In this document: one piece after another, positions 32,520 through 45,725 of the stretch | How the letters are laid out: each line of letters starts with the position of its first letter | How positions within the stretch are numbered: the first letter of the stretch is position 1 | Assembly: GCA_944548615.1 (NCBI GenBank) | Contig: OX155961.1 | Span: forward strand, 31,140,204 to 31,204,203 | Direction of reading: 5' to 3' | Origin: Micropterix aruncella | Taxonomy: Eukaryota > Arthropoda > Insecta > Lepidoptera > Micropterigidae | Length of the DNA: 64,000 bases | Position numbers and translations under genes: made by a program | The notes under the pieces: model-generated | What the model saw: the letters and a program-made list of their open reading frames with translations, nothing else | Database searches by the model: none | Told to the model about the DNA's origin: nothing

Positions 32520-33815
32520 GATATGGAAAAGAAGTAAAGTTTATAAGTTTGTATGTAGAAGGTAATCTCGAAAACTACTAGTCCGATTTTAAGAACTCTT
32601 TCATTAAGGCGACATGAGACCTCAGAAAAATATCCGAACTGGACGAATACGCGAAAAAAAAGGCGGAGTCAATTTTGTAGGGTTTGACCAATAAAAATCC
32701 AGCGTTGACGGAGCGTCAAACGCAGATTACATATCCGCTAGCGCCAAGAACCAGACGCATACTAAACGGTCAATCGCAGCGCTAGCACAGAATAACTATC
32801 TTTACGCAGTGGTGATATAAGGGTGTTAATGACAAAGCATATTTAGCGTAACTCTCAGAACTCTCTCACGTTTTAATTAATTGAAATTAATTTAGGGCCT
32901 AAATAAAAAAATGTGGCTAAGTGCTACCCTAGAAAATTAACCAGTTAATATAATGGAATTATAATAAAACGCAGTCACCGCTTACATTGTAGTAGAGTAA
33001 ACGCGCCTGAAAGTTTTCGAAGTCAGTTTAAAGCCTTAATGTCCAAGGCAATGAGCACCTTTTTTGAGTCCAAATTTTAAATTGGTTCATTTTCGAGGGA
33101 TTCACTTAGAAACTTTTTTTAATTAATTCTTATAATTTTCAAAAAACTCATAAAACTAAAATTCCTCAGATATGGTCGTCGAAATCAGGATATTTGCAAA
33201 TCAATGCGGAATAAAATGATCCGGTGAGTTGCTTCATCGGCGTGCGCTGACGAAACGGTTCGATACATATAAAAACAATGTGTGACAAAAACACAAGATC
33301 TAATAAAATATTCCGGGACAGCATATATCCCATTTTTATACTTAAGCTACAATAACTGCTTTTATGTCTTTAAATAATACGAAAAAGAATTAGGCAATGT
33401 TTAATTGAAGACATTAACAATAAAATATTAATCCTCATCAAAATAAATTATTACATCATCACGAGCGTTAACTGGAGATGAAATTAGCCGTATACTGTAA
33501 GTTTTTAGGTGGTAAAGTTTTAGAAATACCGTGAAATTAAAAACGCGTGCAAACATCTTGAAATATCTAGCGACGGCGCGGCGGCGGCTGGCTGGCAAGG
33601 TCAGCGTTTAGCGAAAGGCGACGAGGGCGAGGGACAAGACGCGTAACAACGTCTACGAGATACATAGGTAGCGTGCATCTGAGAGGGAAGTCTTACATGA
33701 TTGCACTATATACCTAAAGGTAGCGTCTCAAACGGCAAATAAACGCCACCCTACTTGAATTAGCAGCTCATTTCAATGCTCTACGCTAAGCGAAGCCGCG
33801 GGCAACAGCTAGTAG
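32520..33815 (-). mobile_element. GTTGCCCGCGGCTTCG-type repeat, copy 2
   Basis: Inverted relative to copy 1 at 13183. The plus strand ends GAAGCCGCGGGCAACAGCTA. It is longer than copy 1, with extra internal sequence between about 32600 and 33150. Shared blocks listed under copy 1 run continuously from 33812 down to about 33230. Confidence 0.7.
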
Positions 33816-34054
33816 AAATTATATAATCAAGATTCAAACCTTTTAATTTATGCAAAATTTCTGCCATTATCGTTAACTCTAATATCTCACATTTCTGCAC
33901 GAAATATTTTATTCGCATGATTATCATGTATTAGTTTTAAAATCGCCAGTTATAAACCTATGTGAATCGTCAATCAGTCGAGGCTCATTTCAGTTTCCTG
34001 GATAGTAAATAATTGGCGTACCTTCAATTTTAGCGGTGGGATAAATGTAGAGAC

Positions 34055-34265
34055 TTAGGTACATGGAAAACTGGAGCTATCAACTACAACGGGCGAACCT
34101 TCCACCTCGGGAAGTTTTAACGATATTAGATCGTTCTGTCTCCCGTGAGGTAAGCGTAGAAGACTTGGGACGAAAACAGTCTACTGTCCAGTTACGCCAA
34201 CCGCCCGTAAGAAGCCAACGAACGCCTTACCGCGAGATAATTAAGCTAATCACTCAGCGGCGGAC
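34055..34265 (+). mobile_element. F670 copy 6, 5' third only
   Basis: AACTGGAGCTATCAACTACA, then CGTCTCCCGTGAGG-like block, AGAAGACTTGGGACG and CGCCTTACCGCGAGATAA, ending abruptly near ACTCAGCGGCGGA. It contains a 4-bp duplication (AACGAACGCC). The 3' two-thirds are missing. Confidence 0.75.
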
Positions 34266-35469
34266 CCAGTCTGTATAAAAATTTGACGAAGACATTTTTA
34301 AAGTTTAGCACATAATCGTTTCCTTTCAAAGCGTCTAAACCCGCATTCCGTAGCTCAGTTGACGAGCCTTATCTTAGGCCAGTAAGGTCTTCCGCTTTGC
34401 CATTGCCCTTTAGGGGGAATTTTCGTGAGCCGGGTCCACCCGGTTTGGGTGTGGCAAGTTCCCATATTGCCTCCAGGTTTTTTGAGTGTGCTCGAGCTCA
34501 CGATGGTTAGTATGTCTGCTGCACGCCGAAATTACGGCTCCAGCCGTAACTACCTCCAAATCAGTGAATAGGAGCGACTGGACTAGGACTCGGGTAGCTG
34601 ATCGCTTCTTGCGGCTGTTCCGGTGACGTGAGCTGTTTACCTTTCTTGACTTATCCGCCCAAGTAGGTACTAGCGCCATTCCCTTTCCGACGCAAGCCAT
34701 GTGTCTTTCCAGACAAAGTGTGCTAACGCGACTTTGAGACGTTCTCAGTATTGAACCGCACAAATCCGTAATAACATGGTTCCCACGCCGCGACCGCTCG
34801 CGACCGTCCCATGAGCAAACTGTCTAAAAACGTTGCGATAAAATCTTTTCATGAACTTATATCACACGTTAGATAGAAACAGAATTTAACGCATCACTTC
34901 AAAGCGCTTTTAAGTCGATTGTAAACTGGATTTGCATATATTGGTCATTTCGGTCATTTTTAAATAATGCTCAGCCCCCGTGAATACCAATCTTGCATAA
35001 CATATCTCAAAACCTGGCAAAGAAAATTCTCTACATACTTTTTAAACCGCGCCACGGTTGGTCCAGTAATTCTGAAGATTACAGAACACAGACGGCGAAA
35101 AGTCTATATCGGTAAATCTCTTACTACAAAGAAATATATGTCTAGATTTTGTTATATTCTACGACCAATCAGAAATATTTAAAAGAAGCTAGTCTTTAAT
35201 ATACCCAATGCTCATGTTGAAATAATCCAAACATGCTCTTTCCAGCACTGTACCCCTGGCTGCAAGCCAATTCGTCCGGAACGTGCTTCCTCCAAAGCGT
35301 ATGATTTGAATTTACCCAAGAAAGTATCCAGCCTACTTCCCTCTTTTATCCTAAATGCTAGATGTAGGTGTGCGAGGGTGGTAAATCACACATTTTTTTA
35401 AAAAGTAGAGCACGATAGGGTCGGGCGTGAGGTCTCGTTAATATGTCATTGACACCGTCTATTTTATTT
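34266..35469. other. Unassigned, GC-rich left part
   Basis: 34330-34800 is GC-rich and contains GAATTTTCGTGAGCCGGGTC and CCGAAATTACGGCTCCAGCC. A 117-codon minus frame (34763 to 34410) is open but has no domain. This could be the 5' region of an unrecognised retroelement. The remainder is ordinary AT-rich DNA. Confidence 0.3.
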
Positions 35470-36490
35470 TTTTTACACTATTGCCCAAAAGGAGTGTTTT
35501 TTTTATTTTATTTTATTCTGGAACCAAACAGAACTAAATTCAATGCAATAAAAACCTATTTAAAATTGTCCGTGATTCCGAATATAAAGTATACAAAATG
35601 AACGCAATATAATTTTATATTGTTTCCGCTTGAGAATGGGGGGAATCAGGATGGGAAGTGAGGTGAAAGGAAGAGACAAAATAGATAAAAATACATTATG
35701 TATGTATATAAATATATTTATATTTCATTTTAGGTATAATATATAGGTATTATAATGAATATATGTGTTAAGGATTAAGGATTCATTTATGTATGTTTTC
35801 CGTTTCTTTATTACACAATAACTTCTAAACGTTTGAACCGATTTAGAAGTGTGTCGTATTGTTAGAATCGTTTTGACCTCTCGAGTGTCATGGGTATGTG
35901 CAGCGAGCGACCCCTTACTCTTTGCGGCCGTCAGGAATAAATCCGTTAGGCCTAGTAACAAAATAAAATATTTGGAATATAAATTTAGCAAAATAAATTA
36001 TACATAGTATTTAATCATTACACTCCACAAAATATTACCGATTTTTAAATACCAGTTTTTGTATCTTACCAATTTATTTCAATCCTACATTTTGTAAAAT
36101 TATAAAACTACGCAATTGTACTTAGAAAAACTCGTATGTATTATTGATGAAACACATTCTTTTTTTATTTTACCATAACTTCTAAACGCTTGAACCGATT
36201 TAGAAGTATGTGATATTCTTAGAATCGTTATGTCATTTCAATTGTCATTGGGTACCTAACATGACCAAATGTCATTTTGTTTTGTCTAAATGTCCAAATG
36301 TTAATAAATTAACATAAATATATCGTGTCTAGTTTCAAATGAAACGTAGGATTGTGTACATTCCGGAAATATACATCTAATTATATGGATAAATACATAA
36401 ACCACAAATATTTCTTAAAAAACCTCTATAAAAATTATTATAAATACAATAGTTTACTTTTTGTAACGGCAGTCTTGTTTTTTATTGTCT
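35470..36490 (+). mobile_element. CTTGAACCGATTTAGAAGT-type repeat, copy 2
   Basis: Same block order as 29030-29835, ending TTTACTTTTTGTAACGGCAG. It abuts the inverted 570-bp element at its right end, so one probably inserted beside or into the other. Confidence 0.7.
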
Positions 36491-36504
36491 TATTTTTATT
36501 GTCT

Positions 36505-37110
36505 TGTTTTTAAGCTATTGCATAGCTTTTATCGCGGGCCTAGCCCAGCGCGGCGAACGAATGAAGAAATTTCTTAACGAAAATTAGTTATTTTAAACTG
36601 ATAATTACGTCTAAAGGAGTACTGCTTACGATTCGAAAAAAATACATGTTAAACAAGAATATTTTCCTAATATTCTTAGCTTTGAATATTTTAGATTTTG
36701 TTTATATTACATAGTGTAATTAATTTGTGAAATTAGGTCTAACCGAACACAAAAACGACTACTACGCAAATACTATCTGGCGTATTATTATGAAACCTGC
36801 ACCATTTTAAAGATAATTTAATTATCTATCTTTTCATCTACGATTTTTTTCGAATAGCCAAAGAATAACATCCGTTTTTTTTGCTTTATCGAATAAAATT
36901 CGTGCGCTCTATCGGAAGACGTTTAAATTATTCCGAATCGATTCGGAATAATTTCAACGTTTTCCGATAGAGCGCAGTTATCTGATATCAGAAAAAAAAT
37001 CTTCATACTGCATAAATAAAATAAATAAATAATTATAATTGCATACATTGTTAAAAAATGCTATGCAATAGCTTTACCGCGGCAGTCCCCGAGTGCCACA
37101 CGTATTTTTT
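36505..37110 (-). mobile_element. 570-bp element with central hairpin, copy 2
   Basis: Inverted copy of 31086-31655 with very high similarity across the whole length. The central dyad is even better here: ATTATTCCGAATCGATTCGG continuing both ways to GCGCTCTATCGGAA / TTCCGATAGAGCGC at about 36904-36974. Confidence 0.75.
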
Positions 37111-37479
37111 TATATTTTTTATTTACTTGTTAGTATTTCAATTTATTGATGCAATTATCAGGTTTACTTCCTTTTATATACATTATTTATTACCTTATAT
37201 TTTTATTTAAAGTAAAGCACGAGACACATACTCGTATTCCTACAGCATTATAAAAAAATCGCGTTTGGACCAGTAGCAAAAAAGAAAACACCCTGCAGCA
37301 TCTTGATCGCTACGTCAACGCCGCCAAACTAGGACTAGGCCTGTTACTAAGGCAGGCGTACCAGAATATATTTTACCTATGCAATTATTTACTTATAATT
37401 AAAAGGAAAACAAAAGACATCAAATTAGATACCTATTAGTGTCTAAGAAATCTCGATATATAATTAGGCAAAAATATTC
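37111..37479. other. Unassigned spacer
   Basis: Nothing recognised. Confidence 0.35.
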
Positions 37480-38365
37480 AAGGGGGAAATATTCAAGGCT
37501 GGGGTGGCATGGCCAAAACAAATCTGGATCCTCTGATAAAGGCCCAAAAGGCCTTGATTAGGGTTATAGCCAGGAAGCCATACCGCTACTCCAGTGACCA
37601 GCTCTACAGGGATTTTATGGTGTTGGATGCAAGACAGCTATACGTACGGCAGGTCTTGATATGCTACAGGAAAGAACTCCAACGGGACAACAGCAAGCCG
37701 ACCAGTAACGCCCATAGACACGACACAAGACATAAAGATAGACATGTACAACCAAAAATGAGAACGACCTTTGGACAAAGACACTATATTTACCTAGCGA
37801 AAAAACTCCATAATATATTTACCACGCAATTAGGCCAAGCTACAATCATTCAAAATGACGCTCACTACAAAAGACTGGTAACATTATGGTTATTACACTC
37901 GACGAGGGAGCACTGTGAGTCGTTAGTAACTAACGTTATTAAATAGGTGCACAGATGATTTATATCACTTATTATTGTTATTATTATCTCATTAGCCTCA
38001 TAACTGTATTCATATATCTCCCATATATATTATATTTCATTTAATTTATTAAATATTTGTATTTAATATATATACCTATATACTATAATAGTTATACAAT
38101 ATACACTTGTAGGATTTCCCAAGATTAAATAAAATACCTATACACCCGGCAGATGAACACAGTACTAAATATCACCTCAATACAGGCTCTGCCTAGTGAG
38201 GTGATAAAATCCCGCCGAAGCCGCACCTTTAGTAAATTTCCAGGGTTCACATTTTGTATGTACGACTAAATGATGTAAAATATACTATAGGAAATTTAAT
38301 CATGTAATACTAGGGATAAATAAATAAACACATAAATAAATAAATAAAATAAATAAATAAAATTA
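37480..38365 (+). pseudogene. 5'-truncated LINE, second family, with A-rich tail
   Basis: The frame 37509-37946 (145 codons) is the RT C-terminus: LIKAQKALIRVIARKPYRYS, DFMVLDARQLYVRQVL, HRHDTRHKDRH, FGQRHYIYLAKKLHN. The architecture matches the 9.2/57.8-kb LINE (ARKPYRYS versus LRRPYRHP; FGQRHY in both), but identity is low, so it is a different family of the same clade. A 3' UTR follows, ending in an (AAAT)n tail at about 38310-38362. The element is cut just upstream, where GGGGGAAATATTCAAGG is duplicated imperfectly. Non-functional. Confidence 0.8.
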
Positions 38366-39294
38366 AGGAATTGGTTTAAAATAGTCAAAATTAAAATCAT
38401 AAATAGTCAAAGAAAAAATATTATGCCTTTGTCAGAACTATAAAATAAAATATATTACTATACAAAATAGGATTTAAAATAAAAATATAAATTCATAATT
38501 ATCATTGAGTTTTATTGCAGTGGTTGACAGATCTGCAGTGCTCGTAGCTGTTTTGGCTAGCCTCTATATATATTATATAAATATATACTACATGTCTAAC
38601 AATATTAAATGTTTCAATTAAATAAGTCAGGCTTGGTAGATGTCGAAAAGATGTATTGACAGGGCATAAAACTTAAATAGTATATTAATCATTTTAGAAA
38701 GTCTATAAGTAGATACAATAATAATTAACATCACTAATTAAATTGAAACATCGATGAATGATCGATCAAGCGTATTAAACAACTCATCACCACTATGGCC
38801 GCATCACCACTCTGGTACATTAGTCCGTTCCAGTTGCGATTTGTCATTGTTTTGTTTGTGAAATTGAGATATTGGTATGTGAGTACTGTGTGTTCCTTTG
38901 AATTCTGTTAGAACTATGCCAGTTTGTGTATATCAGATATGATACGAAATAGTTATGACCGAACGATATGTCAGTTAAAATATAGCACTGTGTGGCACTA
39001 TGGCAATCTGAGCACTAAATAGTACATTTATTTTTGTAATGAGTAATATGAAAAAGACGATTATGTCACCGCAAGACTTTTTCGACTATCAGCCAAGGAC
39101 AGATTTAATCTGAAATCGCGCACTCTTTCGGCCGGCAGACGAGCCCGGTTCAGTCCCTTGCAATTGACTCGGTCGGTGCGGTTCGTATCTAGGCTAGCCT
39201 CGTGCGGCTCGGCGTTAATATTTGATTAAAATGTATAAGTAGTGGAAATTAAATTCTATTAGTGTAGCCTGTGTAGGAATGGGAGATATATTAC
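38366..39294. other. Unassigned spacer
   Basis: AT-rich; a GC-richer patch at 39110-39210 (CGGCCGGCAGACGAGCCCGG) is unassigned. No gene. Confidence 0.35.
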
Positions 39295-39765
39295 CTAAAA
39301 TGTCACAATTTGATTTCGGCCCAACAAGTCATATGTGTAATAAATTTCAAGTCTCTAAGTGCAATATTTCGATATTAATGTATGGCTAGTGCGCCCCTAG
39401 TGGACGGAATTGAAACACAATCTTTTCAACTCTTGCCATGACCAAATAATGTCTGCATTCCAAATATCAGCTCAATCGGATGTACCGTTTAGGTGCTATG
39501 GTAGGAATAGACACACACAGACCCACAGAGAGATAGAAAGACAAATAGACAAACGGACAGGTTGATCTACGAGTAGTGCACCCCCTGGTGGTCCGATTTC
39601 ACATAAAAACTTTTCAACTCTTGCCATAATCAAATGATGCCTGCTTGACAAATTTCAGTCCATACGGATTAAGCGTTTGGGGAGTATCGTAGAGGAATAC
39701 ACACACATAGACACAGACAGAAACATACACAGACTCACAGACAGACTAAATAATTTTAAAAAATG
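39295..39765 (+). repeat. CTTTTCAACTCTTGCCATGA-type repeat, tandem dimer
   Basis: Two consecutive units of the repeat seen at 13941. The first spans about 39295-39560 with GTGCGCCCCTAGTGGACGG and an ACACACAGACCCACAGAG end. The second spans about 39565-39765 with GTGCACCCCCTGGTGGTCCG and an ACACACATAGACACAGACAG end. Each unit ends in an (AC/AG)n microsatellite. Confidence 0.75.
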
Positions 39766-39969
39766 CTTTTTCTTAACGTCGGTTGTTGAGCCATGGAAAT
39801 AAAATCGTCCAGCCAACACAAACTATCATTTACACGGAAATTTAAGCAGAATAAAATACAAATATATTTAGCGATACACTATAACATTTTTTTCTTTGAA
39901 ACTATTAGTCTTAGATGTACTTTTAGAAAAGCTCTTATTTGTGTGATATGTATTTGTAAAAATAGATAA

Positions 39970-40260
39970 AATGTTAACAAAAAAAAAACCGACTCCATTT
40001 TTTTTAAAAGTACAGCAGCCATGTCATGGTGAAACTTAGAACGGGCTATCATAACTGAATGCGTATACAAAATTTCGTGTCTATGCTGTTGACCTTTGAG
40101 AAGTTCCCTCGTCGGGAGCCAACCCTGGGTGTAGAATCATGTCATACTTACCATAAAAAATGCATTGTCATCGGAACTGAACCAACATGTAAATTTTCAA
40201 CTTCGTATGTTAATATTTGAGGAGTTCTCCCAATTCCTCATGGGTCCCATAAACAGAACA
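39970..40260 (+). mobile_element. AAAACCGACTCC-type repeat
   Basis: Begins AAAAAAAACCGACTCCATTT, a block very common in Lepidoptera. It continues into the GCGTATACAAAATTTCGTGT / GCTGTTGACCTTTGAGAAG unit shared with the tandem at 29.94-30.29 kb. Confidence 0.65.
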
Positions 40261-41076
40261 GGATTTTGATAAAAATGGGACCAATCTGAAAGTAAGTATA
40301 TCCTTTCAAATTGAAATAGATTATTCCACTGGGGTAACAAACATTACAAAAAAATAACCAAATTGATAACATCTTCCCATTCTCGAAGTCGATAAAAAGG
40401 GTAAAATAATTTGTTAAAATGTTTTCTCGTGAAATAATATTAAATAATGATGAGTAGTAATATTTATTAAACAGTACAATGTGTATTTCTTACCAGATTA
40501 TTTATAGCCTATTTCTTTAATATTTTGTAATCAAAGCAAAAATAAATATCATCTTAAAATTAATTTGAAATAATAACAAAATTAAAATAAAAGACCATTT
40601 AAAGCTTATCACATCCGAAGCCGGGGAGGCTATACTTGAATAGTAATATCTAAATTATGAGTCGATTCGGAATATACATCTCAACGATTTAGAGAATATT
40701 CCGTAGCAGTAATGACACAAGTAGGAAAGGAAAAAGCAATATAGTCGGAAATCAATTCGGATAACAGGAACCGTATCCAATTTCGTCCTTTTTTATGGCT
40801 GCTAAATTTCCTTTTAGTGCAAATTAGGACGTTAAAAGGACGGATTTAAATTTTCAGCCAATTCATTTGGGGCGGTCGCCGGCCGTTGGCCTGAAAAGGA
40901 ACGCAGGAAATGGCAGTGGTAACAGCCGGAAAGGGCAATCACTGTTGGAATAAAATTATTAAACGGTGGTCAGATAGACTACAGATTACAGTAATTCCGG
41001 TCTGTGTCAATTTAGATATGAAATCAAACGGTTTCCATTATATATTTTTTTTTAAATCGAGATGAAAGCGAATATA
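40261..41076. other. Unassigned spacer
   Basis: No gene or repeat recognised; mixed composition. Confidence 0.35.
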
Positions 41077-42282
41077 CAGGGTAAGTTTTATTTAACCGGC
41101 ATCCCTTAAGGGGATATATTTTTGAAAATAAAAAAGAAAATTCGAAATTTTAAATTCTTTCACCTGTCACCTGTCATCTAGTTTTTAAGAAGACGGCATA
41201 AGCCGACAAAAAACAAGTATTTAATTGTTTTTTTGCTCGAATTAAGATCTAATCGAGTGATTTTATTGTTTATCGGTGGATCGATCATTTTAAAACCGGT
41301 AGAACATCACTAGAAGACGATCCACGCAGTGGGCGCCCAAGCACGTCGGTAAATGAAAGAAACATTACTGCCGTCGAAGACCTACTGAAAGAGGACAGGC
41401 GAATGACTATTCGTCAAATTAGTGTGTGCCTAGGGGTAGGTACATGACAAGTTCATGACATCTTGCATGATTGTTTGGGCGTTAGCAAGGTTTCGGCGCG
41501 CTGGGTGCCAAGGCTGTTGGGATCAGACCAGAAACTCAATAGGTCTGATACTTGTCGTCAATTTCAAGAGCTGTTAGCCCGTTATGGTGATGAATTTTGG
41601 CAACGAATAATAACCACTGACGAAACGTGGATTCCTTATTTTAATTCTGAGACCAAAAGCCAATCCAAAGAATGGCGCAAACCTGAAGAAGGGCCTCCAC
41701 TTAAGGCGCGTGCAGTTCCGTCTGTTGGAAAGGTAATGCTTACTGTATTCTGGGATTGCGAAGGAATTATTTGTAAGATTATCTGGCCAAAGGTACTACA
41801 ATTAACGCAGAATATTATTCAAATTTATTATCCGGACCACTGTGACAGGCACTTGTTAAAAATCGGCCTGGAAAGTTGCATAAGCGTCCGTTATTGCAAC
41901 AGGATAATGCAAGACCACACACTGCAAGAAAAACGAAGGATGCTTTGAACGATTTACGATGGGAATTGCTTCCACACCCACCTTATACCCCGGATCTTGC
42001 ACCCAATGATTATCACCTGTTTCCAGATTTGAAAAAAACCCTTACCCTTGGGTTGTTCGATTTGAAAGTTTAACTGACGTAAACCGTGCCATAAAAATAG
42101 GTGGATTGAGGAGACACCGAAAAAGTTCTTTGAGTACGGCTTATAAAAATTAGTTTTAATGTTGGGATAAATTTATTCAGTTAAATGGAGATTATGTTGA
42201 AAAACTACATTGTAATATTGACGAAAATTAACAAAATAATAAAAATATAGCTAAATTCCCAGAACTTTGGAAACATCCCTAG
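41077..42282 (+). mobile_element. Mariner transposon, dead copy
   Basis: A TA at each border (41075-41076 and 42283-42284), left end CAGGGTAAGTTTTATT, right end complement CTAGGGATGTTTCC (a weakly matched terminal inverted repeat). The 1206-bp length is close to the usual about 1.3 kb of mariners, slightly shortened in the N-terminal coding region. Its right border runs directly into a (TA)n array. Confidence 0.8.
41262..42073 (+). pseudogene. Mariner transposase pseudogene
   Basis: DDE transposase of the mariner group (cut and paste at TA). Visible parts in order: the end of the DNA-binding half (GRTSLEDDPRSGRPSTSVNE, then RRMTIRQISVCLGVG), the linker WVPRLL, first catalytic Asp in TTDETW (41613-41630), second in MLTVFWDCEGI (about 41739-41770), third in QQDNARPHTA (about 41897), then PPYTPDLAPNDYHLF. 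Spacing between second and third Asp fits D34D. Defects: the first helix-turn-helix is missing, TGA at 41448-41450, a frameshift near 41790, a stop at about 41842 and a frame change before the C-terminus. Not functional. Confidence 0.9.
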
Positions 42283-42966
<684 letters not shown>

Positions 42967-42984
42967 TATTTGATAAGGTTTGTA

Positions 42985-43740
42985 AAGAAATCCGTTTATA
43001 GGATGATGTTTTTATTTAAAATAAAATTAGTAAAAGCTACTTAAAAAGTAGCGAAGGAAATCCCAGCTTGTATTGGGAAATGCTTATGTTTGAATGAGAT
43101 ATACTTACGGATGTGCACGACTTTCGACGGTGCAATGTAAGTTTAAAGGTCCTTTTGCAGTCGACTAACGATCACTATTCATCCATATATCTCATAAATA
43201 GGGCTTATCCTTATGCAACACAAAATGCCTTCAATTGAGACGAATTAAGCGAAAAAATAAAAAATTAAACTATTGATCACTTCGGCAAAGCCGTATTGAG
43301 CATATGGAGGTTTTTTTATTTTTATTTCGATTTAATGGCTCGTTGATAACAAACTCAGCCAATTGTATCATATTTTAAATGTTGGTAGCATTCGAAATTT
43401 GAATTATTTCGTAATGTCACTTTCATTTAGAAAACGGCTTTGCCGAAGTGATCAATAGTTTAATTTTTTATTTTTTCGCTTAATTCGTCTCAATTGAAAG
43501 CATTTTGTGTTGCATAAGGATAAGCCCTATTTATGAGATATATGGATGAATAGTGATCGTTAGTCGACTGCAAAAGGACCTTTAAACTTACATTGCACCG
43601 TCGAAAGTCGTGCACATCCGTAAGTATATCTCATTCAAACATAAGCATTTCCCAATACAAGCTGGGATTTCCTTCGCTACTTTTTAAGTAGCTTTTACTA
43701 ATATTATTTTAAATAAAAACATATATATATATATATATGA
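42985..43740. mobile_element. Foldback element with about 290-bp arms between TA tracts
   Basis: Left arm about 43003-43295 (AAAGCTACTTAAAAAGTAGC through ATTGATCACTTCGGCAAAGC). Right arm about 43430-43715 is its near-perfect complement. The unpaired middle is about 130 bp. The right arm ends in a short (TA)9, the left begins at the large (TA)n array. No coding. A MITE-like foldback that presumably targeted TA DNA. Confidence 0.85.
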
Positions 43741-45150
43741 TAATAATGAATGATGATCAAGCGAATAAATTTCCGCCTGCTGTGCTGGAGGGAATTGAAT
43801 TGGGGAAATGTTATAATATCGCCTAGGGGGTAACCGCGGAAGCCAATCGATGTCCGCAAATGTAATAATGTCACTGTAGCCGGGGCCTAATAAGCCGTAA
43901 AAACCTGAAATGTTCTCAAGGGTAATGCCAAGGAGAGATTTGGATGTGATTTGTGACTAGCGGCTAATTCGGTGGCGACCTTCTCGTCGCCACGAGGCAA
44001 AAGGAGGTTATGAGGATCGATCCCGACTTTAAGTAGCGGAGAAAGGGGCATTCCCGAATTCTACTTTCAACATTTTCTATAACAAAATGATAAGATCATA
44101 TAAGATCGTTTATGGTCGATTGGTGTAGGTTGCACAAATCTTCAAGTAATTCAGATTCAACACGGATTACCTGAAGGCGTATAATATCTTATTTATTTTA
44201 ATTTTTTATTTATTTTTTCCATTTTATAAACAAATCGATATTACAGTTAAGACCAATCCATTGAGATGTAATATAAACATAATGTAGCATGGGAAAAAAA
44301 CATTAAAATTAATACATACACAACATATATTAAATAAGCGTTAAAAAGCTACGTATAGGCATTATAATTAAAGAAAATAAACAGAAACTTAAAGAATAAA
44401 AATAACCGATCTCATTTTGACATAAACAAGTATAGCAATATCCACACGTTGAAAAGGTGTGGGTCGAAAATAGCGCATTTATGTGCCGCAAGACACGCGT
44501 AAGCACACTCCACCGACTGAAGATGGTTCGCGAGGACGTCTCCGCAAGTAGAGTATATGACCGAGCTCGTTTATAATTATCAGGAACAAAGATACAAACC
44601 GTCGATAGCATACAAGGATTATCATCTCTGCTCCGGAGAAGCTTAAAAACGTAGGAAATGTTGAGCATTTTTTTGTGCAATGTCAAGGAATTAGAGCCTA
44701 AAATGCCTGTTAAAAAATAGTAGCGAATGATAAAAGATAGTAAACGAATTGTGATCACGATTTATACATAAGGAAAAATGGTAAAAAAACAATCATGAAA
44801 AGCTGCTGTATTGATATAAAAAATTGTATAGATTTTTTAAAAATATTTTTTTGTTTATTTTATTTCTGTTTTATTTTTATTTTATTTTTAATTTAAAAAA
44901 TATATGTATTTAAAAAGTAAATATATCTAATGTCTACTAAAATACGAATACCTGATAAAAGGATCGAAAATAAAAAGATTTTTGAAATACCAGGCATATA
45001 AAATAGTCGCAAATATAATTTAAACTTTTTCACTGTAGGCCTTTTTCGCATAAGAGAAATTACTACATCAAATTGGATAAATACCACTTTTTTTAAAATA
45101 CTAGTAAAATACCAAGTATTTTAAAAATACTAGTAAAATAATATAAAAAT
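43741..45150. other. Spacer with a possible LINE tail
   Basis: 43740-44060: no assignment. 44185-44780: starts with an inverted A/T tail (TTTATTTTAATTTTTTATTT) and has a 142-codon minus frame (44758 to 44330) with no RT motif that I can identify. It could be the 3' end of an unrecognised minus-strand LINE. 44780-45150: AT-rich. Confidence 0.3.
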
Positions 45151-45151
45151 C

Positions 45152-45562
45152 TTAAGGGCTCTCTAGACGATCAAGCATGCTTGTCAAGCTTCGCGTCGCA
45201 GGGTGGGCGCCTCCCAGGAAAGATGCATCTATTTTTTGTTATTCACCAAAAATGCCTAATTGTATAGTTTCATACCAGGGACTTATTAGACGTAATTGAT
45301 TGGTTGATGATTGATTGATAGACGATCGATTGATTGGTGTTTGATTTATTGATGATTATTTGATGATTTAATAATGATTGATTGATTATTGATTGACACG
45401 ATGATTTACGTCATGTGACTTGACACATGATGTCAAGAGAAGATGCCACCTATGGTATTATATATTTTTTTAATACTTGCATATTTCCTGCAATTTACGA
45501 TCCCTTCCCAGCTCGCAATGGGAAGCTTCACAAGCATGCTTGATCGTCTAGATAGCCCTTTA
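45152..45562. mobile_element. MITE with about 30-bp terminal inverted repeats
   Basis: Left terminus GGGCTCTCTAGACGATCAAG, continuing CATGCTTGT. Right terminus ACAAGCATGCTTGATCGTCT, continuing AGATAGCCC. Flanks are TTAA on the left and TTTA on the right, compatible with a decayed TTAA duplication. The interior has a GATTGATTGATT-rich stretch (45296-45410). Short ACTAGTAAAATA duplications lie just outside (about 45103 and 45129). Confidence 0.75.
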
Positions 45563-45725
45563 GAATGCAGGTGACCCAACTGACATCATTTTATGAAATC
45601 GAAGACTATCGCGGTTGTTTGACATTATAAATAGGATAGAAAACGAATTTACCGCGTGAAATTTGTAGGACCCGACGTTTCGGTGACGTTGCAGCCGCCG
45701 TTGTCTAGGGTAAACTGAAGAGCTG

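Noticed and set aside
34410..34763. 117-codon minus-strand ORF in a GC-rich patch
   Set aside because: GC-rich DNA lengthens chance ORFs; no domain, no neighbouring coding segment.
44330..44758. 142-codon minus-strand ORF
   Set aside because: No recognisable motif. The position next to an inverted A-rich tail suggests LINE 3' sequence, but I could not confirm any RT block, so no gene is called.
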